From Brachycybe producta (Eukaryota > Arthropoda > Diplopoda > Playtdesmida > Andrognathidae): a stretch of 64,000 nucleotides of DNA. The notes under the pieces are model-generated. The model did no database searches and was not told the DNA's origin. It was given only the letters and a program-made list of their open reading frames with translations. Every line of letters begins with the position of its first letter. Position 1 is the stretch's first letter. Shown here piece by piece: positions 50,479 to 61,603 of this stretch. The stretch is taken from contig JAUPFP010000027.1 of NCBI GenBank assembly GCA_036925085.1, positions 3,213,501 to 3,277,500 on the forward strand, read 5' to 3'. Both the position numbers and the translations under genes were made by a program.

Positions 50479-50788
50479 TCGGATTTTTATGCAATATCAT
50501 AAGCAGATGTTTCTCAATATGTGGCCCAAATAAAAAGCCAATTGTGTAATTAACAAGAATCCCGTTTAAATCAACTAACAGTTATTATGGTTTTTTCAAC
50601 CAAAAAAAAACACTGTTTAGAGGCTAGAACTCTAGTTGACAACTGATAGTAACCAGACACCTAGCCTCTAACCAGCCTTTGTGATTAGAAAAAGCATAAT
50701 TATAGTTTGCAATGATGATGATTACTTGGTAATTGACAGTTGGGCCACCCATTGAGAAACATTTGCTTGATATTGCATAAAAATCCGA
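50479..50788. mobile_element. Family G MITE, copy 1
   Basis: The left 'TCGGATTTTTATGCAATATC' and the right end, its reverse complement, match perfectly over the first 20 bp, and the inverted repeat extends to about 48 bp ('TGTTTCTCAATATGTGGCCC' / 'GGGCCACCCATTGAGAAACA'). 310 bp, non-coding, with an inner 'GAGGCTAGAACTCTAG' hairpin. Confidence 0.85.
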
Positions 50789-51557
50789 GCAATAATAATA
50801 ATATGTAATTGGCTGTATATTATTCGTCATATTTATATATTGCTCACTCACTTTTTCTAGGCGGGCCTATATTTATTATAATTATATAAAAAATATATAT
50901 ATATACCAAGAAAATTAATTGCGCACGCCTTAAAAAAATTCCCTTCCCATTTCCGATTTGCTCAACCACTTCTTCTTCCGGTCATATTTTTTTTTTCTTA
51001 CGAGAAAAGGAAAATATTATATTGTTTATTATTCATTCTTTTTATATTCTTTAACAAAAAAAATATAATGATAATCATCATATAATATAATATCTTAGAT
51101 TATTAATATTTGAGATTTTGCATATTGTGTGAACCTTATCTTCACACTTAACGAAGTTCGTTCGGGTTTAATTCTTCTCACAATTTCGCTTTTTCTTTAT
51201 TTTTGTGTGTTTTTAAGTAATCTTCTCTTGTTTCTAATTTTCTCCACAAAGAAGTCGTTTAATTAACTTTTTAAACTAATTAATTCATGGCTTGTATACT
51301 TTTTTATTATTTGTTCATGTTCACTCGAATTTTGGCTTATTTTTTTTAAAATAATGTTTGGTGGTTCTTTTTTATTTTGTATATATAATATATACACACA
51401 GTATATTGCAGTGAACACCAGTTTTTTTTTAAAAAAAATTTGGAATTTAAGGAATGAATTTAAGAGTTTTACAAAATACCCAAAACCAGTTTTTGGCTAG
51501 GGTTTGTCCCAATTATACTTTGTCTACATTTGAGCTAAATGCAATCAAGTTAAATGT

Positions 51558-51755
51558 GATTAGTTGAATTATATGGAGTCCAGTTAAGGACACGAAAAAG
51601 TTAAAATTGACTTAATAAAAATTTAATATATATTTAAACATTGACTCATTTATATATAGAGATATTAACTGAATAAATTAAATGCGACTTATTGTTTGTT
51701 GGTCCTTAACGGGGCTCCGTAGAACATGTTTAATATTTAAATGCATTTAACTTTT
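51558..51755. repeat. Family F repeat, copy 2
   Basis: 'GAATTATATGGAGTCCAGTT' continuing AAGGACACG, 'TTAACTGAATAAATT' and 'GGGGCTCCGTAGAACATGTT' parallel 7265-7495 throughout. The outer hAT-like ends are not evident in this copy. Confidence 0.65.
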
Positions 51756-51790
51756 TCGATGTAGATTATGTTCATTATTCTTAATGGTAT

Positions 51791-51872
51791 TTAAGTCAAG
51801 GGTGGTACTAAACTCATTAACTTATGATAGGAAGTTTCGTGTAAAATGAGTTTAGTACTAGCGTTGACTTAA
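51791..51872. mobile_element. Family D mini-hairpin element, copy 3
   Basis: The left 'TTAAGTCAAGGGTGGTACTA' continuing AACTCATT mirrors the right 'AATGAGTTTAGTACTAGCGT' continuing TGACTTAA. 82 bp. TTAA borders both sides, possibly target sequence. Confidence 0.8.
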
Positions 51873-53289
51873 ATATAATTAAAAATACGACTAATAAAAT
51901 CTTGTTTCTTTTGATTTTGAGTAATTTACTGCAACGTGTAATATGCATTTAGTATGTATAACCGTCCGAAATGATTCGAATGAAAAGTTCATCAGTTGAC
52001 ATTTTTATATAGAAAAAAAAAGTCACACATTAACTTTATTGCAAAATTCAAAATGCGCAAAAAACAAGCCTTAATTAAGTGCAAAATAAGAACACAATTA
52101 ACTCATTTAGACAACAAAAAAAGAGTTGAAATCAATGGGTCATTTTTTTTTGACAGTTCTTTTATTTAAAAAGTTCAATTTGGAAGATAGTATGTTTGGT
52201 CGTTTTTTTTTGTTGTTGTCTTAAGTGGTTTTTTAATCCAATTTTTATCGTTTTTTTTTCTTCCTTCCTTCCTTTCATGAATTCTAATTGCTAATTCTAA
52301 TGTAAATTGTTCTCTCTCTCTCTTCTTTGTTTTTTCAATTGTAAAGTTTTTTCTAATAACAACTAACTGCTTTGCATAATTAAAAGTCGATTCTCTTTCA
52401 TACTTTAAAACACGACTCTTTTAAGAACTTTAATTTTCTGATCAATTGCCAATTATTGACATCAATGTTGTTTGGGTTGGAAAACCAACCAACCTTGAAA
52501 TCGAGTTTTATCGATCACCTCCCCCCCCCAACATTTATATAATTTACAATGTGGGAAGGTAGGTAGGTAGATGGTTGTGGGGGGTGAGAATAAGTTTGAC
52601 AGTCGTTTTATTAATTTCTTTTCTATTTTGTTTGCAAAACAATTTCTTCTTCTTCTTCAGGTAATAATTAATAATGAAACGAGTAAAGAAAGATCTGAGA
52701 TTTTCTACTTAAGTGTTGATGTGCCTCTCAGAGGCAGGCTTACACACACTGGGAGAGAGAGATAAAAGGTGACATCAGATTTATTTTTAGAAGAAAAAAA
52801 ATTATTTTGAAATTACGTTTGTATACTTTATTTACGATTAAACAATCGGATATAATTTCCAATCTGATTATTTCCTCTTTTTTATTTTCCACTTGGATGT
52901 GTATTATTCTCATTACGTGATGATGAATCATGGTTATTAATTTTATAATTCCGTTTCAGGGGTGAGGTTTACTATTTTTTATACTATTTTGACATTAACC
53001 TCCAAACCTAATCACCTGTTCAGTTTTATTTTAACTCTTAGCACACAAAAAAAAATAACCTAAATATGAAAACCGGAAGATAAAAAATATAGGGAAGGAG
53101 GGAGGGAGGGAGGGAGGGTGTTGATCTCTAAAAGAAAGAAAAGAATCCTCGACACGTTTCGAATTCAAGTTCAGGTGTGTCGTCGTCGTCGGCATTTATT
53201 TTCTTTATTACACAATTTGACCATATTTATCAGATGACATATGTTTCGTCATTGTTCATTCTTAGAAGACCTACATTTTGGACAAAAGA

Positions 53290-53525
53290 AAAAAACCACA
53301 ACTGAAGTCCAGTGGACAAAACCCACCAGGTTCCTAAGGCCCACCTGGTATAAGGCAACCACTGTAACTAATTTTGCCACTTGGTTAAAAGAAAAAAGTG
53401 GACTACTGGACTAAGAAGACCACTGAATTAAGTACAACCAAGGGCTTAGTACAGTTGACCACTGAGCTAAGTGGACACAGGGCTAAGTGGTAATTTAGTT
53501 TACCACTAGGCTTAGGGGATCAGGG
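53290..53525. repeat. Degenerate tandem repeat, CCACTGAGCTAAGTGGA type
   Basis: Units such as 'GTGGACTACTGGACTAAG', 'GACCACTGAATTAAG', 'TGACCACTGAGCTAAGTGGA' and 'ACCACTAGGCTTAGG' follow each other with a period near 17-25 bp. It is partly self-complementary (CCAC...GTGG). Confidence 0.55.
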
Positions 53526-53948
53526 GGGTCAGGGCCAGGGTCACAAGCCATACAGCTCATTATATAAAAAAGTCGTATTCCTGAATGAAAAACGAGTGAA
53601 ATCCCGTGAATTTCACGTGTTTTCATCTAATTAAATATTATAAAGATTGAGAACTTCCGGTGTGTGTGACATTCGTATTTCGCGCGCTCAGCACTTTCAA
53701 TTGTTGTCCGTTAGAGGCGCTCCATTGCGAAGGTCATTTAATTTTCAATGTGTGTTGGTTGGAGGAGTGAAATCTAATTGGTTATCTTTTTATAGCAAAC
53801 CAGTTGTTGTTCTTTCTAACACCATATGTCTAATGATACAGAAAATACGCTTTTATTATTTTGTAAAATATTAACTTATTACAGAGTTTCCTCTCTTTCC
53901 AGACGCGTGTTTTAGTATAATTATAATAATATGAAATAAGCTAGTTGA

Positions 53949-53956
53949 TGACGTCA
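53949..53956. promoter_or_regulatory. CRE palindrome upstream of the ceramide synthase gene
   Basis: A perfect TGACGTCA inside 'GATGACGTCATC', 198 bp before the ATG and at the edge of a GC-richer 5' region. Confidence 0.5.
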
Positions 53957-54146
53957 TCGGTGACAGAGGTGCGCATTTGTGGCGGGAAGCATCGACATCA
54001 CTGTTCTCAATAGAAAAGCATTAGAAGCAGTCGCACCAAACGCCAGGGAACATCTTCCTATCGTCTTCCTCCTCCTCGTCGTCGTTTTATTCGCAGAATA
54101 GGGACAACTCGTGAGTGTGCGGCGGAGACTGGAGTGAGTGAGAGCA

Positions 54147-56984
54147 ATGGCTTCTACGGCGGCTGAGGAGACTTCGACGGCAGGAAATGAGGAATTGTTT
54201 CACTTAGATTTTGTACCCAGTTATTGGACTCTTATTCCTCACACTTATATCGCATGGAAACAACATTTAGGAGAATTATTTGCAGAAGATTCAGATTACA
54301 GTTTTCCTTCTAGTTTTTTAAGCGATCTGAAAAAATATTGTCGTTTTGACGTCGCCGATATTCTTCTCATTCTCGTTCTAAGCGTTGCTTGGACTCTCCT
54401 TCGATGGCTCTCAACGGAAACAATATTCAAGGTAAAACTCGAGATTAGTTTTAACGTCGCTCGGGGTTGAGTTCGTGGTGACTTAAGGGGGTTAGAGATA
54501 AGAGGAGGAGGGGTGGGGTGTTGTTGTGATTTCTGCCGACGAAGGGCCTTCGTTAAGCGGCTGGGTGGAGTTGATCTTTTTTTTTTTTTTAAATTGTTAT
54601 CGTCGTCATTTCTATTTTAATTAACTACCCCCCCCCCCCCCCCCCCTCTCTCAATTGATTACTCAGTTATGATAAAAGGATACATGAATTATAACACAAA
54701 AGATTCGTTATTAATTAAGTTGTAACCTTGATCGTCGGTATTTCGTTTATAAATTGTATTTCAGATAAAACAACAACAACAACGGCGCTTCTTCTCACGC
54801 CTTTTACGATGATTATATTTATTCGGGCTGTTAAGGCCCGTCCATACCTAACGAACTGAGATGAGCAGAGTAAACGAACACGAACCTGTTTCTCTTTTGA
54901 AGTATCGACAAGTGACTTGATCGATGTTCGTTCGTGTTTGTCGAGGCGCGTACACACTGCATTCGTTTGTGATCGAATTTCATGTCAGTTCGTTAGGTGT
55001 GGACTAACCCCCTTTCGAATGAATTGACGATCACACAGATGACGCACGTGATGATGATGATGATGACTCGATGCGTCTCTCAAAGTGTGTCCTCCTCCTC
55101 TTCTCCCTATTTTGTGTTATCGATGGACTCGTCCGCTTATCATTAAAAAAAAACGATGACATTTGTTCGGGAAAATAGCCTCTAATCCACCCCTCAGCCG
55201 TGGAGCCGAACTCTACGAATGATGTTGTGAGGTTCGTGCGCCTGAAGGGGGATTGGTGGTCCTTCTGGCGATTTTCGACCTGGGACTTGAATTTAGCGGT
55301 CAGAACTGGGTGCATTTGAGGCTAATTATTTCTCAAACAAAGTCCGTCTATTGACGTTGTTGTAGTGATTGGATTTGTCGCTGACTCACTCACTCACTGT
55401 TGTGTTGTTGTGGTCAGTGGGTCATTCTTAAGTGTTGGCCCACTTTTTGTTGTTGTTCTTGTTGTTTTGACTACGGTGGCTCCGTAGGAACACGAACACA
55501 CGCTAAACAAAAGGTGGTGGCCCGCAAATATTTCAGGTTTTTCCATCCCTTGTAATCTTAGGTTTATTTTAAAAAAACGTGTTGAATATTTTTCTAAAAA
55601 TAAACAAGAAAATTCCACGTGAATATCAAAAGCGACGTCTATTTTCCAGATACGAAATCATCACTAGTAGATGATTCTAACAAATTAAGACAAATAATGA
55701 TAATTAAAAATTGCCCTCTCTTTCTAATTTGGAGGCTATTGATTAATCAATAATTATTGGCTTAATACTTTTTCCTCAAGTCAAGAAAAAAAAAAGCTTA
55801 AAATTTGATAAAAAAATTTATTAATATTTAATTAATTAGTTGGTGGATTGTTTTGATTTTAAGATGTCTTGGTTCTTTTTTTCTGGAGAAATAACGCCAA
55901 GATCCTTTGGGACACATTCCTTGTATCCATCCGTCCAAACTTGGCCCGAGTTTCTTAAATCAATGAGACATTTTATTTGCTCTGAAGGAGTAGTAAATGG
56001 AGAGGAATTTAGCTCTTGATTTTGAGAATTATACAACATTAAGTGTCGCCCTCTGGTGGCCACACTCAGCAATGTAACCGGAAGACTACTTTGAATACCA
56101 TCTTAATCCCCGCTGAACTCTTGTCATTCCTGTCTTTCAGGCGGTAAATGATGAGAAACGAGTGTTTTTTTTTTAGAAACTAGAAGGGTCACTCTCATCT
56201 CATTTTTTTATATTGATATTTTTTAAAGTAATTTTTTTTATTTCAGTTTGAAAATAAACCATCTTTATGTAGATTTTTTTTATATTCAGTATAAAACGTT
56301 TATTTTGAAAGATAACCGTCATGTAATTATGCAAATAGCATTTAGTAATTGAGCTTGTTGCCCTTCTAGTTTCTGATCGACTTTTTTTTCTTTTTCTTCT
56401 TCTTCTCTCTTCCGTTGTTTCTCTTACTGATCGTTTTTATCGATCTTTTTTTACGTCTCTTTTTTTGAACTTGAACTTGGGTGTAAAACTTTCTCCCTCC
56501 CGTTTATTGATCGATTCGATTACATCTTACTAGGTTCTACACGTGCTAGAAACTAGAAAGGGCCTTACGATTGATATCTTTTAAAATAAACTTTTTTATG
56601 GACAAAAATTAGGAAAAAAAAAAGTTTGATCATTTTGAAATTGACATAAAAAGTTTATTTTGAAAGATTTCACCCTTAAGTGGATTGAGCTACCTTTCTA
56701 GTTTCTAAAACACGCCGTTGACACATTCTTTTAAAAAAAACCACCTTAAGAAAAATGCAGGGAATATTTCACATTTGAGCCGTTATTCAGTTGGATCGAT
56801 CTTATTATTGATCTTTCTAAAGATCGATACTTAAGTATTCTAATATTTACATTGGGAAGAAATTGTTTACAAACCAATTAAAACTTGAAGTTGAACTTGA
56901 AATTGATTCTCACCACCAACTTAACTCTCCAAATAGAGGTTGAAATTCAAGAGAGGAAACTTCCCATCAATTTTAGACTCGCTC

Positions 56985-57036
<52 letters not shown>

Positions 57037-57316
57037 TCTCTTTCTTTCTTTCTTGAATTCGCGCCTCAAATTTCTCATTTCTGTTTTTTAAAAAAAATAT
57101 GCAACAAAATGTGAGATGAGATTTCATTTGAATCTGTTTTGGTTGTGATATTTATTAACCGTTTGACCCGGTTTTTTTTATTTCTCTCCTGAAAATGTTG
57201 TTTTTATGGGAAGCAGCAGCAGGAGGAGGTAAAAGGATAAGGGGTGGTGGTGGTCTGCCTTTGACCATATTATCCTAATTTCGGAGTAGTTTGACCGACT
57301 GTGGACATTGGTGACC

Positions 57317-57357
<41 letters not shown>

Positions 57358-59824
57358 AGTTGTATTGCATGGAAACAAAAATGAACCCCTTTTAACCTAA
57401 TTGAGGGGGGGGGGGGGGGTCCGAGGAGGAGAGGGGGAGGAGGTCTATTTGAATAAATTTAATAAAAAAAAACAATGAGTGAGGCGCGCGTAATTTGTAG
57501 TTAAACGATTGAATGTGTGTGAACACAGGAAACATCGCTTCTGCCGCGTTTACAATTGGAGATTTAGTGCTTACTTTTAATTATCTGAATAATATACACG
57601 ATTGGGGGGGGGGGGGTTAAAATTAGAAGTAATGAAATGCCGACTAGAATCGCAGCAATTAAAAAAAAAAACTTTGAACAAGAAATCTGAGGAGTGTTTT
57701 AAAAACTAGAAGAGTAGTTTCCATCTTGGGTGTGTTTTTATTTTTCGCTTATTGATCCAACTTGATGTGAAAAACGAAAATTAAGAATTTGAAATTTGTT
57801 TAATTAATTAATAAACATATAATAATAATTAATATAAAAAACATCAAAATCGAAAAGGTGTTCTTCGTCTACGCTTCTACTTTGCAAAACATTTTCAATT
57901 TAATTTTGAAAATAGTCTTAATTTCCATTGTTTTCGTTAATTTCCATTTTATGCAAATGAGGGGTTTAAAATGCAGGGTGTCCATAAAGTTCTGGTGCAG
58001 TCTAAATAACACTACTACTTTATAGACCGGGCCCCGTATAAAGTGGGCCCCGTTTTTTAACTGATTTTTCTCAAAACTCCACATTTCAAGTGACAAATGA
58101 TGATTAATTAAAAATGGATGTGATTTTTTTGTTGTTCAGCCAATAGGAACGTACTTCCAACTTGTTCCTTCCGATCGTAAGAAGTCGCCCGAAAGCTGTT
58201 GGAAGTTGCTCTTTTATTCCGGTAGTGTCGCTTACTGCGGATACTTGATCTTCTTCACCAAAGACTACGACTTCTTCGACCGTCCTGGCTACGTATGGGA
58301 AGGTACCTCCTTCTTCTTCTCTCTCGAGCGCGAGTCGTTCCCTTAATAATAATTCCTCCCCTTCCTTGGTATTTTCTTTCGTTTTAAGGATGGACGCCCG
58401 GAATGTCGATTCATCCCGAGGTCTATTTCTACTACATGAGTCAGGGAAGCTTCTACGTCCACTCGATCTTCGCCACCATCTTCATGGACATGTGGAGGAG
58501 AGATTCGGTGGCGATGCTCGTACATCACTTCATCACCTGTTTCCTCATATTTCTGTCCTACGCGCTCAGGTGTCTTATCACACCAGACCGATAGGGGGCG
58601 CCACCTGTTCTCTAATATATCTCTTGTTATAAAATAAAAGGTATTGCAACATTGGTCTCCTCGTGTTCCTGTTGCACGACGTCACTGACGTTGAACTCGA
58701 GTTCACCAAATTGAACGTCTACCTGAAGAGGAGAGGTGGAAAGTCGTATATGACTCACGAGTATCTCTCCATCGGAGGTTTCGTCGCTTTTGCTGCCACC
58801 TGGTGAGAGACTATGATCGGTTTTGTCTTTCTTTCCTTCTCGCCAGAGAGAGAGAGAGGGAAATGATAAAAGTGGGAATTTTGTTCGTCTCTTGTAGGTT
58901 GGTCGCTCGTCTGTATTGGTTTCCGACGAAAGCCATTTACTCGTCCGGAGTGTTGGCCATCGCTAAGCTGAAACTACCTTTCAGTCCACTCTTGACCGTC
59001 ATGTTATGGGTCATCTTCACTCTCAACGTCTACTGGTTCCTGGTGAGTTATATCTTCGTCTTTTTACGGCCCTCTTTTGCGTGTAGATGGACGAGAAGTC
59101 GCGTCGTAATCGATTAGTTACGGTGTTCGTTCTTCACTGAACAGTCGCAATTGGACGAGTTTAAAACGTGTTTTTAAACTCTTGATCTTTCTGTTTTTCA
59201 GAAGGTACAAAATTATGAAAAACTAGAGGAAGTATTTTAGAAACTAGAAGGGTAGCTTAGTCATTTATACGGTTATTTTGAAATATATCAAGGTAAAAAT
59301 AACTATAAATGACAAAGCTAAAAGTTAAAAATGAAAAATATCATAATGTTTAACGTTGAGTCGTTTTCAAAGTCACATTAAAAGTTTATTTTGAAAGATA
59401 TTAGAGTTAATTGATTGAGCTACCCCTCTAGTTTTGAAAAAATCAGTCAAGTTTCTCTTTGTTTTCCACCTACGGAATAATCAGAGTTCGAGAGGCTCCT
59501 GTTTGCACTTTAATGTTTCGAACTTTGTATTTCATAAGCGACAGTAAGAAGAAAAAAGTGTTTTAGAAACGAGAAGATGCGAGAAAATGCATCGTATAAG
59601 AGGATTTTCATGTCTTTGTAAATAAATGTAATTCCTTTTTGTTCGTAAAGTATATAGTGCTGTTCCTCTTGAAAGTGGTGACTGGACAAGTGAAGGAGTT
59701 GGTGGACACCCGAGAGTACGATCCACCCGTTAAATCCAAGTCCGTGACGAACGGAAAGAAGGAATCGTCGTCTCGTAACGGAGTTCACTCTAGTAGTCCG
59801 ATTGCAAGCAACATCAAACCGTAA
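54147..59824 (+). CDS. CERS1: Ceramide synthase, CERS1 type, 6 exons
   Basis: An ER multipass acyltransferase that N-acylates sphingoid bases to make (dihydro)ceramide. Exons: 54147-54431, 58140-58302, 58389-58569, 58641-58802, 58898-59042, 59651-59824, giving 369 residues with frame kept at every junction. A first membrane span lies at about 70-87. The TLC/Lag1 domain covers about residues 110-325 with WKLLFYSGS, WTPGMS (151-156), QGSFYVHSIFATIFMDMWRRD, the essential His pair LVHH (195-196) and the Lag motif HDVTD (222-226) followed by ELEFTKLN. A cytosolic tail with TGQVKEL and REYD ends after SRNG. It lacks the Hox-like domain of CERS2-6, and TPGM, YGHS-like and TGQV match CERS1, so the CERS1 assignment is fairly firm. 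The stop TAA overlaps a donor-like CC|GTAAGC; see the alternative exon at 61475. Confidence 0.93.
54628..54646. repeat. Poly-C tract (19 C)
   Basis: Within intron 1 of the ceramide synthase gene, following a poly-T run at about 54577-54590. Confidence 0.95.
54831..55007. mobile_element. Foldback MITE with CCTAACGAACTGA arms
   Basis: The left 'GTCCATACCTAACGAACTGA' pairs with the right (reverse complement) 'GTCCACACCTAACGAACTGA'. The interior also folds (GAACACGAAC / GTTCGTTCGTGTTTG). About 177 bp, non-coding. Confidence 0.8.
56140..56720. repeat. Family A elements, two copies in ceramide synthase intron 1
   Basis: Copy one is about 56140-56400 ('TTTTAGAAACTAGAAGGGTC' to 'TTGCCCTTCTAGTTTCTGAT'). 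Copy two is about 56540-56720 ('GTGCTAGAAACTAGAAAGGG' to 'GCTACCTTTCTAGTTTCTAA'). Both have the inverted AAAATAAACTTTTT / AAAAGTTTATTTTGAAAG core. Confidence 0.7.
57539..57660. mobile_element. Family C hairpin element, copy 3 (diverged)
   Basis: The left 'CTGCCGCGTTTACAATTGG' and right 'AATGCCGACTAGAATCGCAG' correspond to the arms of the copies at 34031 and 45268. A 12-G run has expanded in the middle. Confidence 0.6.
59160..59517. mobile_element. Family A MITE, best copy, in ceramide synthase intron 5
   Basis: The arms of about 100 bp are inverted. Left: 'AACTCTTGATCTTTCTG', then 'TTTTAGAAACTAGAAGGGTA' continuing GCTTAGTCA. Right: 'TTGATTGAGCTACCCCTCTA', then 'AATAATCAGAGTTCGAGAGG'. About 357 bp. 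It accounts for most of the length of intron 5 (608 nt). Confidence 0.75.
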
Positions 59825-60669
59825 GCGAGAGTGAGCAAGTTTGCGCGAGCCTCTTTTACCTTACCCCTTTTTTTCTGCGCGTGTTTTTCGGTTCCTTTCT
59901 GTTCCACCCACCCACCCACCTATTGAGAAACGACGAAACAGGAAGATCGTGGTGGGGGACCATTGGGCCACATGTTTCCGCTCAATCGCAACTCTCCTCT
60001 CCTCTCTATATATTTACCCAACACGTGATTGATATCGATGATGATGATGATGATTATAATTATGGGTTGTATTTTATGTTGTAAGAAGGAAGGAGGAGGG
60101 GGAGAAAGAAGTTTAATTGTTGTTTTATTTTAACGTTGTGTGTTGAATGCAATAATTTGTTTTGTTTTTTATTCTCTTAATTTTCGTTTAAATATCACAT
60201 TTTATTAAGTTTTGTTTTTCCTTCCTCTTTTCAAAGTGTGAAACGAAATATGTTTTGCACTATTTCTACATAAATACACTTTCTAATTGCATCCTTGGCT
60301 TTAATTTACCACTATTAAAGTTTTTTTTTTTTTTGTCTTTCGTAATTTTTCTTTAATTTTTTTTTCTTTAATTCTATTAATTTTGTGTTATTTTTTTTTC
60401 TTGTCTTTTTTTTTTTGGCATCATTGAAATAATAATCATAGTTGACTTCGTAATATCTGTTTCAGGGTTCTTTACTTCATCATAAGTTGGTGTTGTGTTT
60501 CTTAGCATGTTGCAACGACAATACTCTGCGCGTGCGCGCTTCCCCTCCCCCTCCTCCTCACCTGGGTTCTGTCTCTCTCTAACCCCCCCCCCCCCCCCCC
60601 CCCCCCCCTTCATCACATCACTAATTGTAAATTATCGCATCTTCAGTGGGGGGGGATTCAGACTTAAAG
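59825..60669. other. 3' region of the ceramide synthase gene
   Basis: 3' UTR of the short form or intron 6 of the long form. It has several T-runs and a 26-C run. No canonical AATAAA was seen between 59825 and 60669. Confidence 0.45.
60583..60608. repeat. Poly-C tract (26 C)
   Basis: The longest G/C homopolymer in the window, followed about 40 bp later by 9 G, with which it could pair. Confidence 0.95.
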
Positions 60670-61190
60670 TGACACAATTGCATCGATGAACTGGCATATC
60701 TTCGACGAAAATACTGGCACTTTGAACAAACCTCATTCAATGTCTGATCTGATGGTTCGAATGCAAGATTTTTTTCTTGGCCTTCTGTGTCATGAAGTGA
60801 GAAGTTTCGAACGTGAATGAACACTCTTGTCGCTGTATTGGACTCCAGTAACTGATCGGAAAAAGTTAAGGGAAGTGAAATGCTCTTGAAGGGTGGTGTT
60901 GCCACATTGCTAGTTACAGATAATGGCAAGCCTCGTGGTGGTGGACAATTGAACTCACTTGCTGAGGATTTTGTACATGAAAACCAAATTGTATTATGGA
61001 TGAGGGCTTCATATTTTCCGACAATGCACCAGAACACAATACAATTGTTGGGTTTTGACGATACATTTTACATGCTACAATGGACTGTTATTCCTCTTCT
61101 GTCACAGGCGTTCCTGGCTGCTTACAGAACACAAAGTTTAAATTCAGAATTCTTTAATGGCCATTTAGTGTCACTCATTAGGCAGTGAAC
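60670..61190. repeat. Dispersed repeat of unknown class, longer copy
   Basis: 'CAATTGTTGGGTTTTGACGA', 'GCTACAATGGACTGTTATTC' and 'CACAGGCGTTCCTGGCTGCT' match 13840-14060. Both strands carry moderately long open frames (plus 60880-61188; minus 60621-61037), but neither shows a family I recognise. It probably is a decayed transposon inside intron 6 of the long ceramide synthase transcript. Confidence 0.5.
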
Positions 61191-61474
61191 GCGAGTATCT
61201 GCTTGTAGTTTCCAAAAACCATGTATGGGTGCAACACTTTTCCATTTGTACCTGGCCACTTATACCCTACATATACATACGAATGGTAGACATAAGGCTA
61301 TTTGACGTCGCTATTTTTAAAAGATGATCAGATTATTTGACTTCAATTTCAGTAGTTTTTAATTGATTTTCATTCAACGTCATTTAATAAAAAAATATCC
61401 TTTTCCCGCCAAACAGGTTATCGTTTGGTGTCAAACTCATCATTTTTTGTTTTATTTCAAATATATTTTCTTAG

Positions 61475-61502
61475 GTTGCATAAAGCTGAGAAGAAAGCCT
61501 AG
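61475..61502 (+). CDS. CERS1: Probable alternative last exon of the ceramide synthase gene
   Basis: The acceptor 'TATTTTCTTAG' ends at 61474. If the donor at 59821 (CC|GTAAGC) is used, the codon CC+G (Pro) is kept and the frame continues as LHKAEKKA then TAG. This replaces the TAA stop created by the unspliced donor and yields 377 residues. Poly(A) signals follow about 90 bp later. The joining phase and strong donor favour a real exon; transcript data are lacking. The Lys-rich end is reminiscent of, but not, a canonical KKXX ER retrieval signal. Confidence 0.6.
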
Positions 61503-61590
61503 ATTGATGGATGGATGAAGAGTGATCGAAATTATACTTCATTGGAAGGTGTGAAAAAAGTTGCTTTGCTTATACATACATATATATATA

Positions 61591-61603
61591 AATAAATAAT
61601 AAA
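61591..61603 (+). terminator. Double poly(A) signal after the alternative exon
   Basis: AATAAA at 61591-61596 and again at 61598-61603, 89-96 bp past the TAG at 61502. Confidence 0.5.

Larger units (their letters stand above)
50789..53948. other. Gene-free stretch upstream of the ceramide synthase gene
   Basis: It contains repeat copies listed separately, (GGTA)n at about 52554-52571 and (GGGA)n at about 53095-53118. No exon is recognised. Confidence 0.4.
54432..58139. other. Intron 1 of the ceramide synthase gene (3.7 kb)
   Basis: It holds a 19-C run (54628-54646), the foldback at 54831-55007, family A copies (56140-56720), CT microsatellites near 56986-57035 and 57321-57354, 15-G and 12-G runs near 57404 and 57605, a family C hairpin, and a CAGGGTGTCC terminus at 57973. 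No exon is seen. Confidence 0.6.

Noticed and set aside
60621-61037. Minus-strand open frame of 138 codons
   Set aside because: It overlaps a dispersed repeat and an opposing plus-strand frame, and no domain or splice context supports it as a host gene.
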